12,566 nt of DNA from Actinomycetota bacterium (lineage in GTDB: Bacteria; Cyanobacteriota; Vampirovibrionia; Obscuribacterales; Obscuribacteraceae), in the NCBI GenBank assembly GCA_903970355.1, contig CAJCIF010000460.1:1-12566 (forward strand), read 5' to 3'. Of this stretch, positions 1 through 6,023 are shown in pieces; position 1 is the first letter of the stretch, and every line of letters starts with the position of its first letter. Under the pieces are notes generated by a model. It did no database searches. It worked only from the letters and a program-made list of their open reading frames with translations, and was not told the DNA's origin. Made by a program: the position numbers and the translations under genes.

Positions 1-1
1 G

Positions 2-136
2 TCGCTGTCAGGATTTCCGCAAATAACAATTCCAGTGCAAACGAAATCGCATTGGCGTGTCGGAGTTTCGTTTCTTGGACCACGCAATAGTGATGCAATG
101 TTATTGGCTCTAGCCGAAGCGTTGCACGCGTTTTGA
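2..136 (+). CDS. Amidase-signature family enzyme, C-terminal fragment (cut by window edge)
   Basis: An open frame runs in from the left edge and ends at TGA 134-136, giving 44 residues. It contains SGFPQITIPV, then RVGVSFLGPRNSDAMLLALA. This matches the extreme C-terminus of amidase-signature enzymes: a 'G-P-Q-(I/V)-(T/S)-(I/V)-P' strand, then 'P-V-G-(L/V)-x-(F/L)-x-G' and a final helix beginning 'D-x-x-L-L'. These enzymes hydrolyse amides through a Ser-cisSer-Lys triad, which would lie upstream of the window, so activity and substrate cannot be judged. The subfamily (GatA-like, allophanate hydrolase-like or general amidase) cannot be decided, although ending straight after this helix fits a stand-alone amidase. 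No clear terminator follows the stop. Confidence 0.72.
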   Translation, partial: SLSGFPQITIPVQTKSHWRVGVSFLGPRNSDAMLLALAEALHAF

Positions 137-295
137 TCCGGGATAAAGACAGCTCTTAGTGGTTATGAACGGCAAAATCAAAATAGAGATGTTGGTGCAC
201 AGGAATTTCGTCACTTTTGTTAGTGCGTGTTGCTTTGAGTCGGTTATCAAGTGTTAGGCAATTAAGCAAGTGTCGCCCATGCGACCATATCAACA

Positions 296-324
296 TTGAC
301 ATATTCTATCTTTAGACATATTCT
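296..324 (+). promoter_or_regulatory. Sigma70-type promoter for small ORF / MATE transcript
   Basis: A perfect -35 hexamer TTGACA (296-301) is followed by 17 nt and a -10 hexamer TATTCT (319-324), with transcription expected near 331. It is the best promoter match I saw in the window. It faces the small ORF (455) and the MATE gene (746), with no obvious terminator between, so one transcript covering both is plausible but not shown. Confidence 0.6.
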
Positions 325-325
325 A
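298..325 (+). repeat. 11-bp direct repeat overlapping the promoter (possible operator)
   Basis: GACATATTCTA occurs at 298-308 and again at 315-325, giving a 17-bp period. The first copy begins inside the -35 box and the second covers the -10 box. A direct repeat superposed on the promoter could be a binding site for a regulator. It could also arise only because -35 and -10 share an AT-rich context. Confidence 0.4.
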
Positions 326-342
326 AACACGGTCTCAAGGGC

Positions 343-358
343 GTCAGAAATTCGGGCG
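343..358 (-). repeat. Diverged inverted copy of the downstream hairpin repeat
   Basis: GTCAGAAATTCGGGCG is the reverse complement, with one mismatch in 16, of 2301-2316 in the repeat array after the MATE gene. The 12-nt TATCTTTAGACA at 307-318 is the exact reverse complement of 2324-2335. The two blocks occur in the same order in both places, separated by 24 nt here and 7 nt there. The second hairpin arm is not conserved in this copy. Confidence 0.6.
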
Positions 359-440
359 AAAATCAACCGACACCGTGTCTGGTGCGCGGCGTTTTAAGCG
401 CGGAAAAATTCAGAACGAAAAATACAGAAAAAAATAGAAA

Positions 441-445
441 GGAGG
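441..445 (+). promoter_or_regulatory. Strong Shine-Dalgarno (AAAGGAGG) that defines the small ORF
   Basis: AAAGGAGG, with core GGAGG at 441-445, lies 9 nt before the ATG at 455. It is the strongest SD on the + strand. An overlapping minimal ORF, ATG-TTA-TGA at 450-458, sits 4 nt from the SD, and its TGA overlaps the ATG at 455. The SD could therefore serve a start-stop element, the 55-aa ORF, or both through re-initiation. Confidence 0.6.
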
Positions 446-454
446 ATTGATGTT

Positions 455-622
455 ATGAGTGGAAAACATTTCCTAAGTTCTAGATTAAAAGTCTTGCTCT
501 TTATCGGTCGCAACCCTTATGATTGTCCTCTTCACCTTTTTTGGGCAACGACTATGAAATCCAAGGGTTGGCTTAAAGCACCATCACATCGAAATCGCGG
601 CGATTTTCGCGCGTTTCGTTAG
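455..622 (+). CDS. Small 55-aa protein or leader ORF upstream of MATE exporter, unrecognised
   Basis: ATG 455 to TAG 620-622 encodes 55 residues starting MSGKHFLSSRLKVLLFIGRN and ending in a basic tail rich in R and K. It is preceded by AAAGGAGG at good spacing and by a good promoter. I recognise no family. Residues 11-17 form a short hydrophobic run, too short for a typical membrane span, and there is a single Cys at position 24. The ORF ends 123 nt before the MATE start and contains a small hairpin near its end (AAATCG 592-597 with CGATTT 601-606). Alternatives are a regulatory leader peptide or a decayed gene remnant. The support is the translation signals, not homology. Confidence 0.42.
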   Translation: MSGKHFLSSRLKVLLFIGRNPYDCPLHLFWATTMKSKGWLKAPSHRNRGDFRAFR

Positions 623-745
623 CTGCCAAACCGTTTGGACTCTAACTAAACACTGAAAGCCGCGGATCGAAACAAACATCCGGGGCGCTGAGTGAATCTC
701 GCGTTTTATCCGAGGTTCCCGGCATAAAGTATTTGAGGACGAGAT

Positions 746-2140
746 ATGTCAGTCGTTGAAATGGAACAAGAAAAAAATTCGTTAGAAGCGGACGTAATAA
801 CATCCGGTTCAACGTGGCGCGCTATATGGCAAATTTCCTGGCCGCTTGTGTTGAATATGTTAACTATTGCAGTTGCTTCTTTCGCCGATATATATGTAGC
901 AGGCAAACTAAGTAGTGCCACGCAAGCTGCAATTGGATTCGGTGGACAAATCCACTATCTAATTATGATGCTTGCGGTCGCATTGTCTGCTGCAGCTACT
1001 GCTCTTGTGAGCAGATTTTGGGGTGCGGGCGATCGCCCCCAAGCAATCAAGGCCGCTCAGAATTCACTTGTATTTGCACTTTTATTTGGCAGCTTTTCCA
1101 CTTTGGTAGGGTTTGCGGTGGCTAAACCCTTGCTCAATTTCTTAGGAGCAGGTGGCGAAGTAGACAAGCTAGCCTGGGAATATCTGCGCGTCGATCTGTT
1201 GACACCAATACCCTGGAATATAATTTGGATCTGCAACTCGATCTTTCGAGCGCGTGGCAGTACACGTATTCCAATGATGACATGGCTATGCATGACGACA
1301 ATGATCGCAAGTTTCGATTGTTTGTTTTGTCTCCAGCCGCTTCATCTAGGTGTTTCCGGTATTGCTCTTTCAGCTTTAGTTGCTTCATCAATAGGAAGCG
1401 TTATAACGCTTGCAATGTTGAAGCGATCGGACTTAGGCGAAGCCCTCAATTTCAGTAACGGTTTCGATTTCAAAGAATCGTTTGCATGGTGCAAACGTTT
1501 ACTGCGAATCGGTTTACCGGCCTGTGTGCAGGATCTCGCCTGGCTTATGGGTAACTTCTTCTTCTTTCTCGTGTTCGCAAGAACAGCTCATCCGGCTGCT
1601 TGCCAAGCTGCTTGGACAGTCGGATTCAGAGTGGAAGAAATGTTTGCAGGATTGCCCATTTATGCTTTATCCATGGCTGTCGGAACAATCGTCGGCCAGA
1701 ATCTTGGTGCCGGAAAACCTGATAGAGCCGAACGAGCAGGTTGGCAGGTCGCGGGAGTAGGAGCTGCTACCAACACCGTTTTCGGAGCGGTCATGTTCTT
1801 CGGAGCTGAGAAGATAGCAGGTGCGATGACTGCTGGTGATCCTCTTGTGGTTGAATACACCACGCAATTTTTGAAGGTCATCGGTGTTTGCGAACCGCTC
1901 CTCGCTGTATGGCTGATTCTGTTTGGTGCCATGCAGGGTGCAGGCTATACGAAGTGGCCAATGTGGACAACGACAATTTGCATGATCTGTCTTCGCTTAC
2001 CGTTAGCGTGGTTGCTCACTGTAAATTTCGGATGGGTGCCGATGGGTACTTGGGTAGCAATGTCCTCGACTGTCATCACCCTTGGTGTCCTTGCCATCAT
2101 CCACTTCAAAGCTGGAAAATGGAAAAACCAAACTGTATAA
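746..2140 (+). CDS. MATE family multidrug/cation antiporter
   Basis: This 464-aa inner-membrane protein has the usual MATE length, about 12 hydrophobic segments and two homologous halves. MATE transporters export cationic drugs, dyes and metabolites in exchange for Na+ or H+. The first half shows ASFADIYVAGKLSS (44-57), the usual 'D-x-x-x-(V/A)-G-(R/K)-L' element, and ALVSRFWGAGD (86-96). The second half shows VGQNLGAGKPDRA (316-328), the family signature 'VGQxLGAGxxxxA'. The start at 746 is chosen because GAGG (735-738) lies 7 nt upstream. An internal Met6 has no comparable signal. The substrate cannot be read from sequence. It probably shares the promoter at 296-324 with the small ORF. A hairpin begins directly after its stop. 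Confidence 0.93.
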   Translation: MSVVEMEQEKNSLEADVITSGSTWRAIWQISWPLVLNMLTIAVASFADIYVAGKLSSATQAAIGFGGQIHYLIMMLAVALSAAATALVSRFWGAGDRPQAIKAAQNSLVFALLFGSFSTLVGFAVAKPLLNFLGAGGEVDKLAWEYLRVDLLTPIPWNIIWICNSIFRARGSTRIPMMTWLCMTTMIASFDCLFCLQPLHLGVSGIALSALVASSIGSVITLAMLKRSDLGEALNFSNGFDFKESFAWCKRLLRIGLPACVQDLAWLMGNFFFFLVFARTAHPAACQAAWTVGFRVEEMFAGLPIYALSMAVGTIVGQNLGAGKPDRAERAGWQVAGVGAATNTVFGAVMFFGAEKIAGAMTAGDPLVVEYTTQFLKVIGVCEPLLAVWLILFGAMQGAGYTKWPMWTTTICMICLRLPLAWLLTVNFGWVPMGTWVAMSSTVITLGVLAIIHFKAGKWKNQTV

Positions 2141-2157
2141 GATGAATTCGATTCATC
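2141..2157 (+). repeat. Perfect hairpin directly abutting the MATE stop codon
   Basis: GATGAAT (2141-2147), loop TCG and ATTCATC (2151-2157) form a perfect 7-bp stem. It starts at the base after TAA (2138-2140). It has no T-tract and is the first of three consecutive hairpins. Confidence 0.6.
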
Positions 2158-2161
2158 TACC

Positions 2162-2192
2162 CGCAGGGGCATGCACCGCCATGCCCACTGCG
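2162..2192 (+). repeat. GC-rich 12-bp hairpin in MATE 3' region
   Basis: CGCAG + GGGCATG (2162-2173) pairs with CATGCCC + CTGCG (2180-2192). A single bulged A lies at 2187 and the loop is CACCGC. It is the strongest of the three hairpins and may stabilise the mRNA 3' end or take part in termination. Confidence 0.6.
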
Positions 2193-2197
2193 CCTCG

Positions 2198-2223
2198 CTT
2201 GCGGAACTGCTTCCGCAAGTCTT
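2198..2223 (+). terminator. Candidate terminator of the MATE transcript
   Basis: CTTGCGGAA (2198-2206), loop CTGC and TTCCGCAAG (2211-2219) form a perfect 9-bp GC-rich stem. TCTT and an AT-rich stretch (to about 2236) follow. The T-tract is poor, so this is a plausible but not textbook intrinsic terminator. It could equally be a processing or stability structure. Confidence 0.45.
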
Positions 2224-2236
2224 ACTAAATATATTT

Positions 2237-2290
2237 GAATTGTTTGGATTACCTGAATTGTTTGGACTACCTAAATTGTTTGGACTACCC
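2237..2290 (+). repeat. Three 18-bp tandem repeats
   Basis: Units lie at 2237-2254, 2255-2272 and 2273-2290, with consensus (G/A)AATTGTTTGGAYTACCY. They differ at only a few positions. A partial fourth copy (TTTGGATTACCC, 2336-2347) precedes the second hairpin element. Because 18 is a multiple of 3, an open frame runs through them, but it lacks a convincing start signal and I treat the array as non-coding. Confidence 0.8.
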
Positions 2291-2373
2291 GTCAGAAAAA
2301 CGCCCGAATTTCTAACTTTTCTCTGTCTAAAGATATTTGGATTACCCGTCAGAAAAACGCCCCAATTTCTGAC
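2291..2373 (+). repeat. Two hairpin repeat elements, 57-bp period
   Basis: GTCAGAAA-AACGCCCGAA-TTTCTAAC (2291-2316) and GTCAGAAA-AACGCCCCAA-TTTCTGAC (2348-2373) are near-identical 26-nt elements. Each is preceded by TTTGGAYTACCC. The second has a perfect 8-bp stem. The first has one stem change that becomes a G-U pair in RNA made from the - strand. A diverged inverted half-copy lies at 343-358. They look like an intergenic repeat family rather than terminators, since no T-run follows. Confidence 0.7.
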
Positions 2374-2438
2374 TTTGGTACATTTGAACTTTTTAGAGAC
2401 TCATTCGTATAAATATAGGTTGGTATATCGGTGACCTT

Positions 2439-2462
2439 CAAACCCGCTTGATAATGGGTTTG
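2439..2462 (+). promoter_or_regulatory. Hairpin just upstream of the RadC-like gene
   Basis: CAAACCC (2439-2445), a 10-nt loop and GGGTTTG (2456-2462) form a perfect 7-bp stem. It ends 11 nt before the SD (GGAGG, 2474-2478) of the next gene. It may affect translation or mark the end of upstream transcription. No T-run follows. Confidence 0.4.
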
Positions 2463-2482
2463 GCCTCATTGTGGGAGGAATT

Positions 2483-3106
2483 ATGTCTGCTCTAAAAGAG
2501 ATAAATACAAAAGAGCTCAAAGCTGAAGTGGAAAAGAGATTGTATTCAAAGTCAAAGCTGAAATTCGATGGACAACCAGGTGTTCAGCCGAAGAAGCTTA
2601 AACCAAGATCTGCCTCTCAAATAGCCGATCATGCCGTTTATCAGTTTCCGAGATTGAAATTGCAGTTGGTCAAAGAGAATAGAGGTGGTACTAAGCTTCC
2701 TCCAATACGTTGTCCAAACGATGCAGCAAAACTTTTGCAGCCACTTCGAATAGCAAGCGAAGAACATTTCGTTTCTTTTCATTTGAATGCAAAAAGCGAA
2801 TTAATAGGTATGCACGAAGTGTCGCACGGTACTCTTTCCGAAAGCCTTGTTCATCCGCGCGAAGTATTCAAGGCAGCATTGGTTGGCAATAGCTATTCCA
2901 TACTCGTTTGCCACAATCATCCGTCGGGCTCTGAACTTCATCCGAGCAGAGAGGATTTTGCAACTACGGAACAATTAGTTTCGGCAGGAAAAATATTAGG
3001 CGTAGATATCGTGGATCATCTAATCGTGGGGCCGCTAGGCGAAGATGACGATCCCGATCTGTGGATATTTAGTTTCAGAGAATGGTATCCGGAAATTTGG
3101 AATTGA
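2483..3106 (+). CDS. RadC-like JAB/JAMM-domain protein
   Basis: The protein is 207 aa. Residues about 80-185 form a JAB1/MPN+ domain. HNHPSG (144-149) with S155 and D158 gives the zinc-binding H-x-H-P-x7-S-x2-D motif, and Glu93/94 is the likely upstream catalytic Glu. The rest follows RadC (LVHPREVFKAAL 122-133, AGKILGVDIVDHLIVG 168-183). RadC-family proteins were once tied to DNA repair, but their biochemical role remains unsettled and many sit on mobile or defence-rich DNA. The first 75 residues are Lys-rich and lack the helix-hairpin-helix half of full RadC. I chose ATG 2483, which has GGAGG 4 nt upstream. A GTG at 2471 in the same frame overlaps that SD and has none of its own. The gene is convergent with the papain-like gene, 39 nt away, with no clear terminator between. 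Confidence 0.87.
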   Translation: MSALKEINTKELKAEVEKRLYSKSKLKFDGQPGVQPKKLKPRSASQIADHAVYQFPRLKLQLVKENRGGTKLPPIRCPNDAAKLLQPLRIASEEHFVSFHLNAKSELIGMHEVSHGTLSESLVHPREVFKAALVGNSYSILVCHNHPSGSELHPSREDFATTEQLVSAGKILGVDIVDHLIVGPLGEDDDPDLWIFSFREWYPEIWN

Positions 3107-3145
3107 AAACGATAAGTTGGCTTGATAGTTTTGGTTGCTTTGCAT

Positions 3146-4486
3146 CTAATACTTGGTTTGATCTTCGTGTTTGTGCGGCTTCTTGGTTAGTATCGTTGCT
3201 GCAAAAACATCGTCTGCACTGCGCCATCCATCGGAGGCTTTGCCCCATTGATTTGAAATCAATACGCCTTTCTTATCATCGTAGTCAACAATTGAGATGA
3301 CATGAACGTCAACGTTGTCGCTCTTACGGCCATTGTTGAACATCGGATTAGCCCCATCTACCATTAGAATTGCCGGCAATTTGTGTTCTGCTTTCAGTCG
3401 CTTGATCTCTTTGATCAAGTCTTCTTTATTGTGAATGTGGATCACGTTCTTTGCATGCGTATCTTTATCGTCTACATTGGCGATGCAAAAACCGCTGTCG
3501 CCGGACAATTTAGTTCCTTCCGCTTGAATTTCGTCGATCGTTACGCACGGCTTTCTAACAGGCGCATCCGGGGGGTTGTGCGGGTAACCGAGATCTTTGT
3601 AAGTCACTTCTTTGCCGTTTGCAAATCGAAGGCGTTCGCCACTATCGTTTGGATCGTCGAGATGAATCTCTTCGCTGTAGAACATAGGCGGAGTACGTCT
3701 TTGAGTGATGTCATTCACCAGGGTAACGTTCAAAATTTGTGAAGCGAAAGTACGGATGCCATCAGATGGAGGGCAATCAATGGCTCCGGAACGTGGTTCC
3801 AAACTACGATCGTCGATCTTGATGCCATTCCAGGTGCCAGAGATTGCAACTGAAGTTAGGATTTCAGCCATTTTCGATGGATTGTTCGTGAAGCTACGTT
3901 CTTCGAGCGTCGTGACATTGCAAGTGTTGTAGTGACCTTGATCTATATCGTGTGGGTGAGCTGCATGTTCTAAGCATTGCTCTGCGAGAATTGCTCTTTT
4001 GTCTTGAGACACTTTGCCATTTGGTGTGGTTATGAGCGTATCGAGGCTTGAATAGAATTTGTCTTTTTCGGCTTGGGAGAGATGATCTTTTTTGGCTCGC
4101 TCTTCGAATTCTTTGATCGCTTTGTGCATTCTTTCGGCGCGATGAGGAAACTTGATGCTATCGATATCGTGTTCGAGTTTGTCTTTGGGTGAGTCACCAG
4201 CATCTCTTCCCGTCGTTTTATGTGCATCATTTACTTTGGCGTGGGTGTCATGAGAACGGATAAGATCAACCATTCCGAACTGGATGGGGCTGTTAGTCAG
4301 TTCATCAAAGGATAACTTCGGAAGCTTGCCTTCAGTTTCGAGATCTTTGGTTGATTTGCCGTCGAAAACTAACGGTGAGCTACCTTTCATAAGATCGGAG
4401 AAACTTACTATGGCAACTGTTTCTAAGTGCGAATTGTCGCCAGCGCGTGCGGCAGCCCGATCACCAAATGTGACTTGCTCAATCAT
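3146..4486 (-). CDS. Papain-like cysteine protease candidate, unnamed family
   Basis: From ATG 4486 the protein is 446 aa, with no signal peptide or membrane span. The first 180 residues are charged and rich in K, D and H. A papain-type active site then appears. Q183-GHYNT-C189 has exactly papain's six-residue Gln-to-Cys spacing. H395 (VDVHVISIVDYD) is followed 17 residues later by N412 in NQWG, matching papain's His then Asn-Ser-Trp-Gly (spacing 16). About 200 residues lie between Cys and His, more than in papain. Start choice: ATG 4486 has AGGGA 8 nt upstream, while a TTG at 4585 would add 33 residues without a clear SD. It lies last in a leftward cluster after the exported repeat protein and S41 protease. 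Protease activity is inferred from motifs; a transglutaminase-like or inactive relative is possible. Confidence 0.7.
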   Translation of the reverse strand: MIEQVTFGDRAAARAGDNSHLETVAIVSFSDLMKGSSPLVFDGKSTKDLETEGKLPKLSFDELTNSPIQFGMVDLIRSHDTHAKVNDAHKTTGRDAGDSPKDKLEHDIDSIKFPHRAERMHKAIKEFEERAKKDHLSQAEKDKFYSSLDTLITTPNGKVSQDKRAILAEQCLEHAAHPHDIDQGHYNTCNVTTLEERSFTNNPSKMAEILTSVAISGTWNGIKIDDRSLEPRSGAIDCPPSDGIRTFASQILNVTLVNDITQRRTPPMFYSEEIHLDDPNDSGERLRFANGKEVTYKDLGYPHNPPDAPVRKPCVTIDEIQAEGTKLSGDSGFCIANVDDKDTHAKNVIHIHNKEDLIKEIKRLKAEHKLPAILMVDGANPMFNNGRKSDNVDVHVISIVDYDDKKGVLISNQWGKASDGWRSADDVFAATILTKKPHKHEDQTKY

Positions 4487-4624
4487 TGTTCTTATCCCTG
4501 GTTTTAAGTCGTTTAGGAACCGGTCAATTCGACCGTGCAGATAAGATAATTCGAGAAGCGTGGCAGTGTTGTGACGCGCCAGCAATTATTTTTCGCACTT
4601 GGTAGGAGCCCGGGGGTCGGTTTC

Positions 4625-6007
4625 CTAGAAACGGATGGTCCTTAGTGGCATCAAACCCTGGTTGATCGCTCTTGAAGCAGCACTGCGAACGGCACCTGTA
4701 GTCTGGTTGGTGGCTTGCCGTTGTAGTTGGTTCGATTGCCGTTTGACGGTATTAGTTGTCTGGCTGACTGGGTTTTTGTTTGTGGTTGTCGTAACCGTTC
4801 TGCTGGCTGGAGCAGCAAAATGCGGCATACCACCGCCACCACCGGCGTTTTGACCGGGGAACATATTGCCTGCTGCAGGCATTACTTGCTGAAGCATGTT
4901 CATGGCAGCGCCACCCATCTGCATCATTTGTTCGGGTGTCATGCCTCCGCCCATTCCTGGCATCATCATGTTTCCGCCCATCATGCCGGGCATCATCATG
5001 CCTCCGCCCATACCGGGCATCATACCCATGCCTCCACCCATCATGCCTGGCATCATCATGCCAGTGCCCATGCCCGGCATCATACCCGTGCCGCCCATGT
5101 TGGGCATCATACCTTGCTGCATCATGCCATTTTGCATCATGTTATTTTGTGCCATGCCATTTTGCATGCCACCATTCGACATGCCTTGCTGCATGCCATT
5201 ATTCGACGACGTCATGCCCTGCTGCGAGCCATTATTCGACATCATGCCTTGTTGCGTGCCACCATTCATGGCACCGGACATTGCGCCTTGATTGGAACCA
5301 GCATTGCTAAAGCCATTTGCAGGTGCGGAGCCTTGTCCACCGCCGGTGAAACCGGTAGCCGGAGCGCTCTGTGCGTTACCACCACCATTCAAGACATCTC
5401 CGAGTGTTGGTGCATTGTTTGTCTGTACTTCGCCTTTCAAAGTTCCTGGCGTGATCCAATCAGACTGTCCGAGCCCTTGAGAAGCGCTCGTTCCGCCGGA
5501 AGATTTACCGGGTGTGATCCATTGAGATTGTCCAAGACCTTGAGAAGTATTCGATCCACCGGAAGACTTTCCAGGTGTGATCCATTGAGACTGTCCCAGT
5601 CCCTGAGAAGCTTTCGAACCACCGGATGATTTTCCACCGGAGGGTTTTCCTGGTGTGATCCAGTCTGATTGGCCGAGTCCCTTCGATGAATTCGATGTGC
5701 CACTAGAACTTTTGTTTGGTGTAATCCATTCCGATTGGCCCAAGCCGTTTATGCGGGTTGTAGGGGTTGCAGGTTGAGTATTGGCCGGTGTTTGCCATTC
5801 TGACTGGCCCAAGCCCCCACTGCTATTACCACTGCTGCCGTTGTTTTCTGGTTGCAAGAAACTTCCAGGTGGTGCGCCGCCGAATTGGTTACCGGCTTCT
5901 TCAAAAGCGTTGTCTTGTTGGGCGGATGCGGGCAGGATGCCAAAAAGCAAAGAACCGGCTACGACTATACGTAGCTCGATCCTTTGTCGAAGCTTATTTA
6001 TGGACAT
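4625..6007 (-). CDS. Exported repeat protein with GLGQS-W-TP repeats and Met/Gly-rich block
   Basis: This 460-aa protein is not a family I recognise. Residues 1-29 look like a Sec signal peptide (basic start, hydrophobic 13-25, ASA before Q30). Residues 65-187 carry six copies of GLGQS(E/D/Q)W(I/Q)TP, starting at 65, 88, 110, 136, 157 and 178. The last three are spaced 21 residues apart with Ser/Gly/Lys linkers. Residues 243-375 are rich in Met, Gly, Gln and Asn (GMMPGMG-type runs). Residues 400-460 are Thr/Asn/Arg-rich and basic, ending MPLRTIRF with a terminal Phe. The ATG 6007 has only a weak SD (GAGC). The gene lies 16 nt after the S41 protease stop, so co-transcription is likely. Roles in the envelope, in metal binding through methionines, or as a protease substrate are possible but unproven. 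Confidence 0.8.
   Translation of the reverse strand: MSINKLRQRIELRIVVAGSLLFGILPASAQQDNAFEEAGNQFGGAPPGSFLQPENNGSSGNSSGGLGQSEWQTPANTQPATPTTRINGLGQSEWITPNKSSSGTSNSSKGLGQSDWITPGKPSGGKSSGGSKASQGLGQSQWITPGKSSGGSNTSQGLGQSQWITPGKSSGGTSASQGLGQSDWITPGTLKGEVQTNNAPTLGDVLNGGGNAQSAPATGFTGGGQGSAPANGFSNAGSNQGAMSGAMNGGTQQGMMSNNGSQQGMTSSNNGMQQGMSNGGMQNGMAQNNMMQNGMMQQGMMPNMGGTGMMPGMGTGMMMPGMMGGGMGMMPGMGGGMMMPGMMGGNMMMPGMGGGMTPEQMMQMGGAAMNMLQQVMPAAGNMFPGQNAGGGGGMPHFAAPASRTVTTTTNKNPVSQTTNTVKRQSNQLQRQATNQTTGAVRSAASRAINQGLMPLRTIRF
5451..5813 (-). repeat. DNA repeats encoding the six GLGQS-W-TP motifs
   Basis: Six copies of a roughly 30-bp core encode GLGQSxWxTP. The three copies nearest the 5450-5630 side are in 63-bp register and share longer stretches, as expected from recent tandem duplication. 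The two copies nearest the signal peptide are more diverged. Confidence 0.75.
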
Positions 6008-6023
6008 AACTTGTAGCTCGTTA

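Larger units (their letters stand above)
137..454. other. Intergenic stretch upstream of the small ORF
   Basis: This 318-nt region has no convincing gene on either strand. It holds a heptamer repeated 19 bp apart (CAAGTGT at 248-254 and 267-273), the promoter and direct repeats at 296-325, a half-copy of the hairpin repeat at 343-358, and an A-rich stretch (about 402-440) leading into the Shine-Dalgarno. The order promoter, leader, SD, small ORF suggests a leader of about 120 nt. I did not recognise a known riboswitch class, including the guanidine-sensing types sometimes found upstream of exporters. Confidence 0.6.

Noticed and set aside
137..745. Guanidine- or other riboswitch upstream of the MATE exporter
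   Set aside because: Searched for by eye because exporters of this kind can be riboswitch-controlled. I could not find the conserved cores of the guanidine classes, only small hairpins (592-606, 626-638).
706..921. 71-residue - strand open frame over the MATE start
   Set aside because: It overlaps the well-supported MATE coding region and has no supporting signal.
2237..2373. CRISPR array
   Set aside because: Repeats are tandem or only two long units, there are no distinct spacers of uniform size, and no cas genes are nearby.
2171..2434. 87-residue open frame with repeated LFGLP units
   Set aside because: The frame survives because the tandem repeats are 18 bp long and lack stops. Its start lies inside a hairpin and it has no family resemblance. 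It is better explained as non-coding repeats.
3383..3742. 119-residue + strand open frame
   Set aside because: It is antisense to the part of the papain-like gene between the catalytic Cys and His, with no RBS or recognisable motif.
4896..5310. Pro/Met/Ile-rich and Cys-rich open frames on the + strand
   Set aside because: These are further antisense shadows of the same low-complexity block, with no start signal or domain.
4727..5629. 300-residue His-rich open frame on the + strand
   Set aside because: It is exactly antisense to the Met/Gly-rich repeat protein. The His runs are the complement of Met/Gly codons, and the - strand frame has a signal peptide and ordered repeats.
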